Positions 1 through 8,161 of a stretch of 64,000 bases of DNA are shown here, piece after piece. The stretch is from assembly GCA_016714015.1 (NCBI GenBank), contig JADJNZ010000007.1, positions 186,001 through 250,000 on the forward strand. Direction: 5' to 3'. A program made the translations under genes and the position numbers. Each line of letters begins with the position of its first letter. Positions within the stretch are counted from its first letter, which is position 1. The notes beneath the pieces were generated by a model. That model had not been told where the DNA came from. It did not search any database and saw only the letters and a program-made list of their open reading frames with translations. This DNA is from Gemmatimonadota bacterium (lineage in GTDB: Bacteria; Gemmatimonadota; Gemmatimonadetes; Gemmatimonadales; Gemmatimonadaceae).

Positions 1-203
1 AGCGCGGTGGGCATGGCGGAGATCGGGGCTGCCCCGCCGGCGCGGCCGGCCGCGAAGTCGCGGACGCTTTCGCCGCTGAAGATGCCCGCGTCCGCGGGCA
101 CGAGGTCGCGGGCCCAATAGAAGATCGCGCCCATCACCACGTAGAACACCGCGGTGCGTGCGACGAGATTGCGCCAGATGCCGAGTTGGGACAGGGGGGG
201 CAT
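1..203 (-). CDS. N-terminal part of an unidentified membrane protein (runs off window)
   Basis: An open frame runs from an ATG at complement 201-203 to the window edge. Its 67 visible residues begin MPPLSQLGIWRN and include one likely membrane segment (about residues 16-27, AVFYVVMGAIFYW), followed by a linker rich in Ala and Gly. No Shine-Dalgarno sequence is visible upstream; the leader is pyrimidine-rich on this strand. It is divergent from the phosphatase gene that starts at 313. Too little is present to name a family. The frame has no stop and typical high-GC codon use, so I treat it as a real partial gene. Confidence 0.5.
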   Translation of the reverse strand, partial: MPPLSQLGIWRNLVARTAVFYVVMGAIFYWARDLVPADAGIFSGESVRDFAAGRAGGAAPISAMPTA

Positions 204-312
204 TGCGGTAGGGAGGGGAGACGGGCGGAAACTGTGGCCTTCCGAGGCAGAGGGCAACTGCACCGCGAGGCCCTCACGAGGGTATCTTCCGAGGTCCTCC
301 ACCCCCTCCGAC

Positions 313-1965
313 GTGCGCCTCTCCTACCGGCTCCGCCTCCTCTCGGTCGTTCTCGGACTCGCGGCCCCCTCCGTGGCCTGTGCGCAGCGCGGCGCGCCGG
401 GGGCGGCCACGTCCGCGGGAGCGCCCAGCACGGTCCGCGCGAAGCCGCGCCTCGTGCTCTTCATCACGGTCGACCAGCTGCGCCCCGACTACCTGGTCCG
501 CTGGCACGACCAGCTCACCGGTGGCCTGCGGATGCTCGTCGATGGCGGGGCGTTCGCGCCCGCCGGCGTGCACGACCATGCGATCACCGAGACGGCGCCG
601 GGACATGCGTCGACGATGTCGGGGCGCTTCCCGTACTCGACCGGCATCGCGAGCAACTCGGCCGGCGTGAACACCGCCGAGGCGCCGCTGGTGGACTCCG
701 ACGGCATCGGGGCCTCGCCGTTCCGCTTCCAGGGCACGACGCTGGCCGACTGGATGGCCGCCGCTGACGCGCGCACGCGCGTCCTCTCCGTGTCGCGAAA
801 GGATCGCGGCGCCATCCTCCCCATCGGTCGCGGGAAGTTCCCGGTGTTCTGGTATGCTCAGGCCTCGGGCAAGTTCACCACGAGCACCTGGTACGCCGAC
901 ACGCTGCCGACCTGGGTCCGCGCGTTCAATGCGGAGGATCGGGTCATGACCCGGCATGCCGGCAGTGTCTGGACGCCGCTGCTCCCCGAGTCGGCGTATC
1001 CCGAGGCCGACTCCACCGCGGGCGAGGTGATGAGCGGGGAGGTGCTGTTCCCGCACGTGCTGGCGGACGACACGCTCCGTGCGCGGAACCAGGTCATCGG
1101 CTTCCCGGCGATGGACCAGTTGACGCTCGATCTCGCCTGGCGCGGGGTGCGAGCGCTCGACCTCGGCAGCGGTCCGCAGACCGACCTGCTCGCCGTCTCG
1201 CTCTCGACCACTGATGCCGTCGGGCATCGCTGGGGCCCCGATTCGCGCGAGCTGCATGACCAGGTCCTGCGACTGGACCGCGCGCTCGGCGTGTTCCTCG
1301 ATTCGCTCTTCGCGCTCCGCGGACGCGACAACGTCCTCGTGGCGCTCACGGCCGACCATGGCGTGGCGCCGAGTCCGGACGTGAGGTCGGCCTGGGGCGA
1401 CAACGCCAAGGCGACGCGCGTCTTCCGCGACGATTTCGATCCCGCGTTCCAGGCGGTCGCGCCGCTCATCGCGCGACACGCGCTCGATCCCGAGGCGTTC
1501 GCCTTCGACGGGCAGACGCTCGACGTCGACCGCGCACGCATCCCCGCCGCGAAGCAGCGGCAGATGCTCGAGGTGCTCCGGGCCTTCGCGAAGGCCGCGG
1601 CGCAGGTCCCCGGTGTGCTCCGGGCCGACGTGATCGACGACCTCGCGCGCGCCGACACCACGAAGGACGCGATCGCCCGGCGCTGGCTGCACATGTTCCG
1701 GCCCGGTGGCGAGGTCGGCGTCGCGATCACGCTCACGCCGTACAGCTACTTCGGCCGCGGCAACACGGCCACGCACGGCTCGCCGCACGACTACGACGCG
1801 CGCGTCCCCGTGCTGTTCTTCGGCGCGGGCATCCGGCCGGGGACGCTCCCGGCGGCGCGGGTGGTCGACATGGCGCCGACGCTCGCCGCACTCCTGGGCA
1901 TCCGTCCGCTCGAGCGGCTCGACGGGCACGTGCTCCCGCAGGTCCTGCAGCCTCCCTCCCCCTAG
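313..1965 (+). CDS. Exported alkaline-phosphatase-superfamily phosphohydrolase (PafA/NPP-like)
   Basis: About 550 residues. I chose the GTG at 313 because it gives a clean Sec signal peptide (RLSYRLRLLSVVLGLAAPSV, cut near ACAQ); the open frame extends upstream to 154 without such a signal. The metal and nucleophile residues of the superfamily are visible: D54 in VDQLRPDY, nucleophile T94 in TETAPGHAS, D301 and H305 in TTDAVGHRW, D348 and H349 in TADHG, and H488 in THGSPHDY. The enzyme should hydrolyse phosphate mono- or diesters in the periplasm with two Zn ions. The T-A-P-G-H-A context resembles PafA-type alkaline phosphatases more than PhoA. The stop is 9 bp before the acyl-CoA dehydrogenase, so the two may be cotranscribed, though no functional link is obvious. 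The substrate class is not certain. Confidence 0.85.
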   Translation: MRLSYRLRLLSVVLGLAAPSVACAQRGAPGAATSAGAPSTVRAKPRLVLFITVDQLRPDYLVRWHDQLTGGLRMLVDGGAFAPAGVHDHAITETAPGHASTMSGRFPYSTGIASNSAGVNTAEAPLVDSDGIGASPFRFQGTTLADWMAAADARTRVLSVSRKDRGAILPIGRGKFPVFWYAQASGKFTTSTWYADTLPTWVRAFNAEDRVMTRHAGSVWTPLLPESAYPEADSTAGEVMSGEVLFPHVLADDTLRARNQVIGFPAMDQLTLDLAWRGVRALDLGSGPQTDLLAVSLSTTDAVGHRWGPDSRELHDQVLRLDRALGVFLDSLFALRGRDNVLVALTADHGVAPSPDVRSAWGDNAKATRVFRDDFDPAFQAVAPLIARHALDPEAFAFDGQTLDVDRARIPAAKQRQMLEVLRAFAKAAAQVPGVLRADVIDDLARADTTKDAIARRWLHMFRPGGEVGVAITLTPYSYFGRGNTATHGSPHDYDARVPVLFFGAGIRPGTLPAARVVDMAPTLAALLGIRPLERLDGHVLPQVLQPPSP

Positions 1966-1974
1966 TCCCCCCGC

Positions 1975-3192
1975 ATGCACGACAGCATCTACTTCGAGGA
2001 GCACCATCTCGCCACGCGGGAGATGGTGCGTGCCTTCGCACAGGAGGAGGTCGCGCCGGTCGCGCGCCGCTTCGACGACACCCAGGAGTTCCCCTGGGAG
2101 AACGTGAAGAAGATGGCCGACCTCGGCCTCCTCGGGATCCCGTGGCCGGAGGAGCTCGGCGGGTCGGGGCTCGATACCATCAGCTTCATCATCGCCATCG
2201 AGGAGCTGGCGCGCGTCTGCGCCTCGCATTCGATCACCATCTCGGCGCACACCACCCTCGGGACCTCGCCGATCGTCAACTTCGGCACCGATGCGCAGCG
2301 CGCGCGGTTCGTGCCGCGGCTCGCGAGCGGCAAGGTGCTCGGCGGCTTCGGACTCACCGAGCCGGGGGCCGGGTCGGACGCGGGTGGCACGCAGACGACC
2401 GCCGTCCGGAAGGGTGACCACTATGTCATCAACGGCAGCAAGCGGTTCATCACCCACGGCGGCGTGGGCGAGAGCTTCGTGATCACGGCGGTCACCGATC
2501 CGACCAAGGGGACCAAGGGCATCTCGAGCTTCGTGCTGACGAAGGACACCTGCGACCTGGATCGCGTGAAGGACCTCGGCATCGGCCACGACCCCTCGAT
2601 CGGCGCGATGCGCGGCTTCCGCTCCGGCAAGAAGGAGGACAAGCTCGGCTGGCGCGCCTCCGACACCCGGGAGCTCATCTTCGAGGACGTCGAGGTGCCG
2701 ATCGAGAACCGGATCGGCGAGGAGGGGCGGGGGTTCGTCAACTTCATGAAGACGCTCGACGCCGGGCGCATCGGCATCGCGTCGCTGTCGCTCGGCGTGG
2801 CGCAGGGCGCGTTCGACGAGGCCGTGAAGTACACGAGCGAGCGGAAGCAGTTCGGCAAGGCGATCGCCGAGTTCCAGGGCGTGCACTTCCAGCTCTCGGA
2901 CATGGCGACCGAGCTCGAGGCGGGGCGCCACCTGGTGTATCATGCGGCCTGGCTCTCGCAGCACGGGCACCCGTACTCGAAGGAGGCCGCCATGGCGAAG
3001 CTCTTCTGCTCGGAGCTCGCGATGCGCAACACGATCAAGGCGATCCAGCTCCACGGCGGCTACGGGTACACGAAGGACTATCCCGTGGAGCGCATGATGC
3101 GGGACGCGAAGATCGGCGAGATCGGCGAGGGGACGTCGGAGATCCAGCGCATGGTCATCGCCCGTCACCTGCTCAAGGGCCTGACGCTCTGA
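1975..3192 (+). CDS. Acyl-CoA dehydrogenase (short-chain/butyryl type)
   Basis: 405 residues, FAD-dependent alpha,beta-dehydrogenation of acyl-CoA, cytoplasmic. The N-terminal helical domain is followed by the FAD/substrate motif GGFGLTEPGAGSDAG (123-137) and the FITHG motif (158-162). The C-terminal helical domain has ERKQFGKAI (289-297) and the catalytic glutamate E385 in IGEGTSEIQ. The domain order and the Glu position match the SCAD/butyryl-CoA group. An extra stretch of about 18 residues (about 193-214) sits between the beta domain and the usual GKKEDKLG motif. No Shine-Dalgarno precedes the ATG; translation may depend on the upstream gene. Electron acceptor genes (etfAB) are not in the window. 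Confidence 0.9.
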   Translation: MHDSIYFEEHHLATREMVRAFAQEEVAPVARRFDDTQEFPWENVKKMADLGLLGIPWPEELGGSGLDTISFIIAIEELARVCASHSITISAHTTLGTSPIVNFGTDAQRARFVPRLASGKVLGGFGLTEPGAGSDAGGTQTTAVRKGDHYVINGSKRFITHGGVGESFVITAVTDPTKGTKGISSFVLTKDTCDLDRVKDLGIGHDPSIGAMRGFRSGKKEDKLGWRASDTRELIFEDVEVPIENRIGEEGRGFVNFMKTLDAGRIGIASLSLGVAQGAFDEAVKYTSERKQFGKAIAEFQGVHFQLSDMATELEAGRHLVYHAAWLSQHGHPYSKEAAMAKLFCSELAMRNTIKAIQLHGGYGYTKDYPVERMMRDAKIGEIGEGTSEIQRMVIARHLLKGLTL

Positions 3193-3193
3193 G

Positions 3194-3213
3194 CCGGCGC
3201 AGGACGGCGCCGG
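3194..3213 (+). terminator. Possible weak hairpin after acyl-CoA dehydrogenase
   Basis: A 7-bp GC stem (CCGGCGC / GCGCCGG) with a 6-nt loop lies 2 bp after the stop codon. There is no clear T-run, so it may only stabilise the mRNA end. Confidence 0.3.
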
Positions 3214-3217
3214 GAAG

Positions 3218-3246
3218 TTGCGAACCCCGGCGCCGCGTGGTAACTG
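3218..3246 (+). promoter_or_regulatory. Possible sigma-70 promoter with long leader for rng
   Basis: TTGCGA (3218-3223), 17-bp spacer, TAACTG (3241-3246). If used, the rng transcript would have a 5' leader of about 225 nt. The remaining sequence 3247-3477 holds no gene that I can support. Confidence 0.35.
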
Positions 3247-3477
3247 TATTGGCACGAAACACTGTCAGCGCCCCGGCCGTCCGCGGGGCGCATTGTCTGC
3301 CCGGAACGAGCGTCCGGGCATCTCTTGCCCAGGTCCCAGCGATGATGGATCGCACGCGGAGCCGAACTGTCCCGGTCGCATCGACCGCCCCCCAGGGGTG
3401 GCCGATGGCGGACGACCGGGCGGCCGCCGTGTGGACGATCCGGGACGGGGGTGGGGGCTCACCAGCCACTCTGACCC

Positions 3478-5103
3478 ATGAAGCGCGAGATCCTGATCAG
3501 CGCGACGCAGCGCGAAGTGCGCGTCGCGATCATCGAGGACGAACAGCTCGTTGAACTGCAGGTCGACCGTCCGGAAAACAAGCGGATGGTCGGGGACATC
3601 TACCTCGGGAAGGTCGAAGCGGTGCTGCCGGGACTCCAGGCGGCCTTCGTGAACATCGGGACCGAGAAGAGCGCCTTCCTCCACAACTCCGACCTCGTCT
3701 ACGACGAGGACGGCGATGAGGACGACGACGAGGAGGGCGACGACGAGGACGAGGGCGGCGAGGCGGACGACGCCGAGGCGGCCGCCTCGGGTGAGGCGCA
3801 GGCCGAGAAGCCGGCGCGGAAGCCGCGTCGCGGTGGGCGCCGGCGCCGGAAGGACCCGCCGAAGATCGAGGACGTGCTCAAGCGCGGGCAGTCGCTCATC
3901 GTGCAGGTGTCCAAGGAGCCGATCTCCACGAAGGGCCCGCGCGTGACCGCGCAGGTCTCGATGGCGGGCCGGTTCCTCGTCTACATGCCCTTCGCCTCGC
4001 GCGTCGGCGTGAGCCGAAAGATCGGCGAGCGTGCCGAGCGCCAACGCCTGCGCGAGCAGGTGCAGAAGGTGCTGCCCAAGGATTCGGGCGGTGTCATCGT
4101 GCGGACGGTGGGCGAGGACGTGACGCAGGAGACGTTCAGCCGGGAGCTGAACACCCTCATCACGTCCTGGCAGAAGATCAACAAGAAGACCAAGTTCGTG
4201 GGCAACCCGCCCAAGCTGCTGCACCGCGAGACGTCGCTCACGCGCGGCATCATCCGCGACCTGTTCTCGACCAAGGTCGACCGGCTCACGGTCGATTCCA
4301 AGCAGGTCTACAACGAGATCGTCGAGTACCTGCAGGGGATCGCGCCGGAGCTCATCGAACGCGTGAACCTCTACGAGGACAAGATCCCGCTCTTCGACAA
4401 GGAGGGCGTGGAGACCGAGATCCGCGACCTGTTCAAGCGGCGGTGCGAGCTCCCGAGCGGTGGGTACCTGATCATCGAACCCACCGAGGCGCTCGTCTCG
4501 ATCGACGTGAACTCGGGACGGTTCACCGGCAAGAAGGACCCGGAGAAGACCGTCACCAAGACCAACGTCGAGGCGGCGCGGGAGATCGCGCGGCAGCTCC
4601 GCCTCCGAGATGTCGGCGGCATCATCGTCTGCGACTTCATCGACATGGAGACGAAGGCGAACCGGGATCGCGTGCTGCAGGAGCTGCGCACGCACCTGGG
4701 CCGCGATCGCGCGCGCACGAAGGCCTTCGCGGTGAGCGACCTCGGGCTCATCGAGATGACCCGCCAGCGCGTCCGACAGAGCCACTTCCATGCGATGACC
4801 GAAGCCTGTCCCACCTGTAACGGGACGGGGCGCGTCTTCACCGCCGAGACGATCGTGCGACGGATGGAGCGTGCGGTGCGCCGCCTCGCGAGCGAGGGCC
4901 GTCGCGATGCGGTGATCATCAAGCTCCATCCCGACACGGCGATGTACGTCCTCGAGGAGGAGAAGGACCTCGTGAAGCGCCTGGAGAAGGGGGTCGGGTT
5001 CTCGCTCGAGATGCGCGATGACCCGCTCCTCAAGCCCGATGAGTTCAAGCTCGTCGTGAAGGGCGCCGGGCGGGACATCACGAGTCAGTACGCGGTGGCC
5101 TGA
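3478..5103 (+). CDS. rng: Ribonuclease G/E family endoribonuclease
   Basis: 541 residues, close to RNase G length and lacking the long C-terminal scaffold of RNase E. It cuts single-stranded RNA in rRNA processing and mRNA decay. The S1-like domain (about 36-165) is interrupted by a very acidic run (76-100, almost all D/E) followed by a very basic run (111-125, K/R-rich). The catalytic Mg ligands are D343 in SIDVNSG and D386 in CDFID. The zinc link CPTC (C444, C447) that holds the dimer of dimers is present. The 6-bp gap to the cytochrome gene suggests one transcript. No Shine-Dalgarno is seen at the ATG. Confidence 0.93.
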   Translation: MKREILISATQREVRVAIIEDEQLVELQVDRPENKRMVGDIYLGKVEAVLPGLQAAFVNIGTEKSAFLHNSDLVYDEDGDEDDDEEGDDEDEGGEADDAEAAASGEAQAEKPARKPRRGGRRRRKDPPKIEDVLKRGQSLIVQVSKEPISTKGPRVTAQVSMAGRFLVYMPFASRVGVSRKIGERAERQRLREQVQKVLPKDSGGVIVRTVGEDVTQETFSRELNTLITSWQKINKKTKFVGNPPKLLHRETSLTRGIIRDLFSTKVDRLTVDSKQVYNEIVEYLQGIAPELIERVNLYEDKIPLFDKEGVETEIRDLFKRRCELPSGGYLIIEPTEALVSIDVNSGRFTGKKDPEKTVTKTNVEAAREIARQLRLRDVGGIIVCDFIDMETKANRDRVLQELRTHLGRDRARTKAFAVSDLGLIEMTRQRVRQSHFHAMTEACPTCNGTGRVFTAETIVRRMERAVRRLASEGRRDAVIIKLHPDTAMYVLEEEKDLVKRLEKGVGFSLEMRDDPLLKPDEFKLVVKGAGRDITSQYAVA

Positions 5104-5109
5104 CGGACG

Positions 5110-6060
5110 GTGCGGATGCGTCGGCGCCTGGTGGCCCTCGCGGGGTGCGTCGTCTTCGCGGCGTGCGACGTCGTGCGCGCGCCGGCGAACGTCCCGGATG
5201 AGGGCCTCGTCCGCACCGTGAGTGCCGGCGCCGCGAACGCGGCGGCGCAGGCCGAGTCGGGCGGGGTCGAGCGCGCGCCGTTCATCGTGCCCGACACCCT
5301 CACCATCCCCGAGGGGCCGGCCGGCCGCTCGATCCGTCGCGGACGCGCGCTCGTCGCCTCCACGCGCGACTCCTTCCCGCGGACCGTGCGGAGCGCGCTG
5401 CGCTGCACGAGCTGCCATTTGGACGGGGGGACCCGAGCGAACGTGATGCCCTGGGTCGGCGTCGCGGCGCGGTTCCCGCAGTACCGGGCGCGCTCCGGCG
5501 CGATGGTGAGCCTCGAGGAACGGGTGCGCGGCTGCTTCGCACGAAGCCTCAATGCGACGCCGCCGGCGCGTGGCGCGCGCGACCTCGTGGACATCGTCGC
5601 CTACCTCACGTGGCTCTCGCGCGGCACACCGATCGGTCGGGAGACGGAGGGGCAGGGCTTGCCGGCCCTCGAAGGGCACGCGCCGGACCGGGGGGCCGGT
5701 CGCGCGGTGTACGCGGCCGAATGCGCGCGCTGTCACGGGGCGAACGGGAACGGCGGGCCACCGTCGGCGCCGGGGCTCCCGCGCACGCCCCCGCTCTGGG
5801 GACCCCGGAGCTACAACATCGGCGCCGGGATGGCGCGCGTCTCGATCGCGGCGAACTTCATCCGCGCGGCGATGCCCTACGACCGCCCCGGCACCCTGAC
5901 ACCGCAACAGGCCCATGACGTGGCCGCGTACGTGAATGCCCAGCCACGGCCCGACTTCGCGGGCAAGGTGAACGATTGGCCCAACGGGGACGCACCGGCG
6001 GACGCGGCGTACGAGACACGGGCCGCGCGCGCGCAGCGCCGGACGGGCCCGAAGCGGTAG
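5110..6060 (+). CDS. Dihaem cytochrome c lipoprotein, thiosulfate dehydrogenase (TsdA)-like
   Basis: 316 residues from GTG 5110 (ATG 5116 is an alternative that loses only two residues). The N-terminus is a short lipoprotein signal ending FAAC. Two CxxCH haem sites are present: C99/C102/H103 (CTSCHLDGG) and C205/C208/H209 (CARCHGANG). Between them, EERVRGCFARS places C142 where TsdA has its unusual distal cysteine haem ligand, and M255 in RAAMPYDRPG matches the second haem's methionine region. This pattern is specific to TsdA-type enzymes, which join two thiosulfates to tetrathionate (or the reverse) in the periplasm. Other dihaem c proteins of the same fold remain possible. No sox genes are nearby. 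Confidence 0.75.
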   Translation: MRMRRRLVALAGCVVFAACDVVRAPANVPDEGLVRTVSAGAANAAAQAESGGVERAPFIVPDTLTIPEGPAGRSIRRGRALVASTRDSFPRTVRSALRCTSCHLDGGTRANVMPWVGVAARFPQYRARSGAMVSLEERVRGCFARSLNATPPARGARDLVDIVAYLTWLSRGTPIGRETEGQGLPALEGHAPDRGAGRAVYAAECARCHGANGNGGPPSAPGLPRTPPLWGPRSYNIGAGMARVSIAANFIRAAMPYDRPGTLTPQQAHDVAAYVNAQPRPDFAGKVNDWPNGDAPADAAYETRAARAQRRTGPKR

Positions 6061-6134
6061 TGGGCGGGCTCGGCGTCGCGCCGGGCGGCGAAACGGCCGG
6101 GGGGAATCCCCTCAAAGTGCCGAATCCCAACCAC

Positions 6135-6163
6135 TTGACCCCACCGGGTGACCCCCGTATTAT
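6135..6163 (+). promoter_or_regulatory. Sigma-70-type promoter of rplU-rpmA
   Basis: TTGACC (6135-6140), exactly 17 bp, TATTAT (6158-6163). The expected start site near 6170 gives a leader of about 34 nt. It is one of the best consensus promoters in the window. Confidence 0.75.
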
Positions 6164-6203
6164 TCTTGGCTCGCATCGAAAACCGCATTCCAGAGCCGTG
6201 ATC

Positions 6204-6521
6204 ATGTCGTACGCAATCTTCCGCTCCGGCGGCAAGCAGTTCCGCGCTGAGAAGGGCACGACCCTTCGCCTGCCCACCCTCATCGGTGACGCCGGCGCGA
6301 CGGTCGAGTTCAACGACGTCCTCCTCGGGTCCGACGGGAGCAACGTGAAGGTCGGGGTCCCGACCCTCAAGGGCGCCTCGGTGACCGCCGAGATCGTCAA
6401 GCATGGGCTCGGCGACAAGATCGTCGTGTTCAAGTTCCGGCGCCGCAAGAACTACGCGAAGAAGCAGGGCCATCGGCAGGGGTACACCGAGGTCCGGATC
6501 CGCGACATCACCCTCGGCTGA
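6204..6521 (+). CDS. rplU: 50S ribosomal protein L21
   Basis: 105 residues, the family's usual length (about 103). It begins MSYAIFRSGGKQFRAEKG and ends with the L21 signature KFRRRKNYAKKQGHRQGYTEV. It binds 23S rRNA domain V with L20. The ATG at 6204 fits homologues; the in-frame GTG at 6198 is less likely. It is followed 16 bp later by rpmA, the almost universal rplU-rpmA order, under the promoter at 6135-6163. Confidence 0.97.
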   Translation: MSYAIFRSGGKQFRAEKGTTLRLPTLIGDAGATVEFNDVLLGSDGSNVKVGVPTLKGASVTAEIVKHGLGDKIVVFKFRRRKNYAKKQGHRQGYTEVRIRDITLG

Positions 6522-6537
6522 CCGGGGAGAGGATACC

Positions 6538-6804
6538 ATGGCACATAAGAAGGGCGTAGGCTCCTCGCGCAACGGGCGCGACTCCAACCCGCAGTACCGC
6601 GGCGTCAAGAAGTTCGGTGGCGAGCGCGTCATCCCCGGCAACATCATCGTCCGCCAGTGCGGCACGAAGTGGCATCCGGGCAACAACGTCGGACTCGGCA
6701 CCGACTACACGATCTATTCCCTCATCGAGGGAGTCGTGAAGTTCGAGCACAAGTCCAAGGCGCGCTTCAAGGTCTCGGTCTACCCGGCCACCGCCGCCTC
6801 CTGA
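6538..6804 (+). CDS. rpmA: 50S ribosomal protein L27
   Basis: 88 residues, starting MAHKKGVGSSRNGRDS with no cleavable N-terminal leader of the Firmicutes kind, so the N-terminal tail that reaches the peptidyl-transferase centre is ready-made. A strong Shine-Dalgarno (GGGGAGAGG) precedes the ATG. The common IIVRQRGT motif reads IIVRQCGT here, a conservative-site Cys substitution. The gene ends the rplU operon and is followed by a strong terminator at 6825-6856. Confidence 0.97.
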   Translation: MAHKKGVGSSRNGRDSNPQYRGVKKFGGERVIPGNIIVRQCGTKWHPGNNVGLGTDYTIYSLIEGVVKFEHKSKARFKVSVYPATAAS

Positions 6805-6824
6805 ACGCGGCCGCCGATGTGACG

Positions 6825-6856
6825 AACGCCCCCTCGCTCTCCAGCGAGGGGGCGTT
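6825..6856 (+). terminator. Strong bidirectional terminator after rpmA
   Basis: A perfect 14-bp stem (6825-6838 with 6843-6856) and a 4-nt loop, followed by a T-rich tract. It lies between converging genes (rpmA and the minus-strand amidohydrolase ending at 6878), so it can stop transcription from both sides. Confidence 0.85.
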
Positions 6857-6877
6857 CTGTCTTTCCGCCGTCGGCTC

Positions 6878-8161
6878 TCAGGGACGCCGATACGCGGGTG
6901 GCAGTGTCAGGTACCGCTCCGTCAACTGCTGTTGGCGGCTCTTCGTCGCGAACGTACGCCCGCGCACGAACACTTGCTCCGCGACCGACCCGAACTCGAA
7001 CGGATCGCCGCTCCAGACGACCACGTTGGCATCGCGGCCGACGGCGATCGCCCCGATCTGGTCCGCCACCCCCAGCACCTCCGCGGGCGTCAACGTGATC
7101 GCCCGCAGCGCCTCCTCCCAGGTCAGGCCGTAGGCGACCGCGTTCCCGGCCTCCTGCCGCATGTTGCGCACATTGAAGTCGCCCGGACCACCGGGCCCGT
7201 TGCCGATGAGCACCACCGTCACGCCCGCGGCGCGCAGCAGGGCGGCGGTCTCCTGCCGCTGGCCGAGGGACGCGAAGTCACCCGGGATGTTGCTCATCGC
7301 ACCCGTGAAGACCGGCACCCGCGCGGCGGCGATCTCCTTCGCCACGATCCACGACTCGGCGCCGCCGACGATCCACAGGCGCAGCTTGTACTCGCTGGCG
7401 AAGGCCAGCGCCGCCAGGATGTCCGACGCGCGATCGACGCTCAGCGCGAGCGGCAGCTGCCCGGTGACGACCGGGATGAGCGCCTCGAGTTCGCTCCGCG
7501 GCGCGGCGAGTTCGCGCGAGTTCCCCATCTCGTACGCCGCGCGGCGCGTCTGGTATGCCTTCACATCGTCGAGCAGCGTGCGCCACTTGGCCCAGTACTC
7601 GGCGCGGGCCCCAGCCTCCCCGTTCCCCGGGTTGCCGAAGTCCCCCACCATCCCCGCGGGCCCCTTCCGGAGCATCTCGGTCGGCGTCGTCGCATCGATG
7701 AGGTCGATCAGCGCCATCCGCCCGGCCACCATGCCGCTGCCGGGTGCGACGACCACCGACGTCACCCCTTCGTGCCGCGCCGGGATGATGAAGGTGTTCG
7801 CGGGGTTCAGGCCCTTCCAGGCGTCGAAGGACGCATTGATCCCGTGCGCGCCGCGTGCGCCGCCGTCGTTGTAGCCGCCGGAGAACTGCGGGTCGCCCGC
7901 CTCGCTCAGTCCGAGCGTGGTCGCGGCATTGATGAAGCCGGGGGTCACCCACTTGCCGCGCGCGTCGATGCGGCGCGCGTCGGCGGGGATCGCGACGTCG
8001 GCGCCGACGGCGACGACCTTGCCATCGCGGATGAGCACGGTGCCGTTCTCGATCCGTGGACCGCTGACGGGATGCACGGTGCCCCCGATGATGGCGACCG
8101 TCTGCGCGCGCGCGGTGGAGGCGGCGAGGGCGAGCGAGAGGACCCACAGGTGCGCGCGCAT
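6878..8161 (-). CDS. Amidohydrolase-fold protein lacking the metal ligands (probable pseudoenzyme)
   Basis: 427 residues with a Sec signal peptide (LWVLSLALAASTARAQ). The amidohydrolase framework is clear: IIGGTVHPVSG, an N-terminal beta sandwich, TPGFINAATTLG, and a C-terminal GAIAVGRDANVVVWSGDPFE. Every metal-binding position that its upstream paralogue keeps is changed: the TPGLIDTHSHLG site reads TPGFINAATTLG, and the later H, HH and HSD sites read S/D, VG and LIG. The ATG overlaps the stop of the active paralogue (ATGA), so the two proteins are made together. It may be a structural or regulatory partner in a heterocomplex. It ends at the shared terminator 6825-6856. Confidence 0.8.
   Translation of the reverse strand: MRAHLWVLSLALAASTARAQTVAIIGGTVHPVSGPRIENGTVLIRDGKVVAVGADVAIPADARRIDARGKWVTPGFINAATTLGLSEAGDPQFSGGYNDGGARGAHGINASFDAWKGLNPANTFIIPARHEGVTSVVVAPGSGMVAGRMALIDLIDATTPTEMLRKGPAGMVGDFGNPGNGEAGARAEYWAKWRTLLDDVKAYQTRRAAYEMGNSRELAAPRSELEALIPVVTGQLPLALSVDRASDILAALAFASEYKLRLWIVGGAESWIVAKEIAAARVPVFTGAMSNIPGDFASLGQRQETAALLRAAGVTVVLIGNGPGGPGDFNVRNMRQEAGNAVAYGLTWEEALRAITLTPAEVLGVADQIGAIAVGRDANVVVWSGDPFEFGSVAEQVFVRGRTFATKSRQQQLTERYLTLPPAYRRP

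Noticed and set aside
274..3255. Long minus-strand open frame (993 codons) opposite the phosphatase and acyl-CoA dehydrogenase genes
   Set aside because: It is the antisense shadow of two strong genes; Arg/His/Gly-rich composition, no motif and no start signal. High GC removes stop codons from this frame.
3265..5916. Minus-strand open frame (883 codons) opposite rng and the cytochrome gene
   Set aside because: Same shadow effect; composition is not protein-like and the plus-strand genes are certain.
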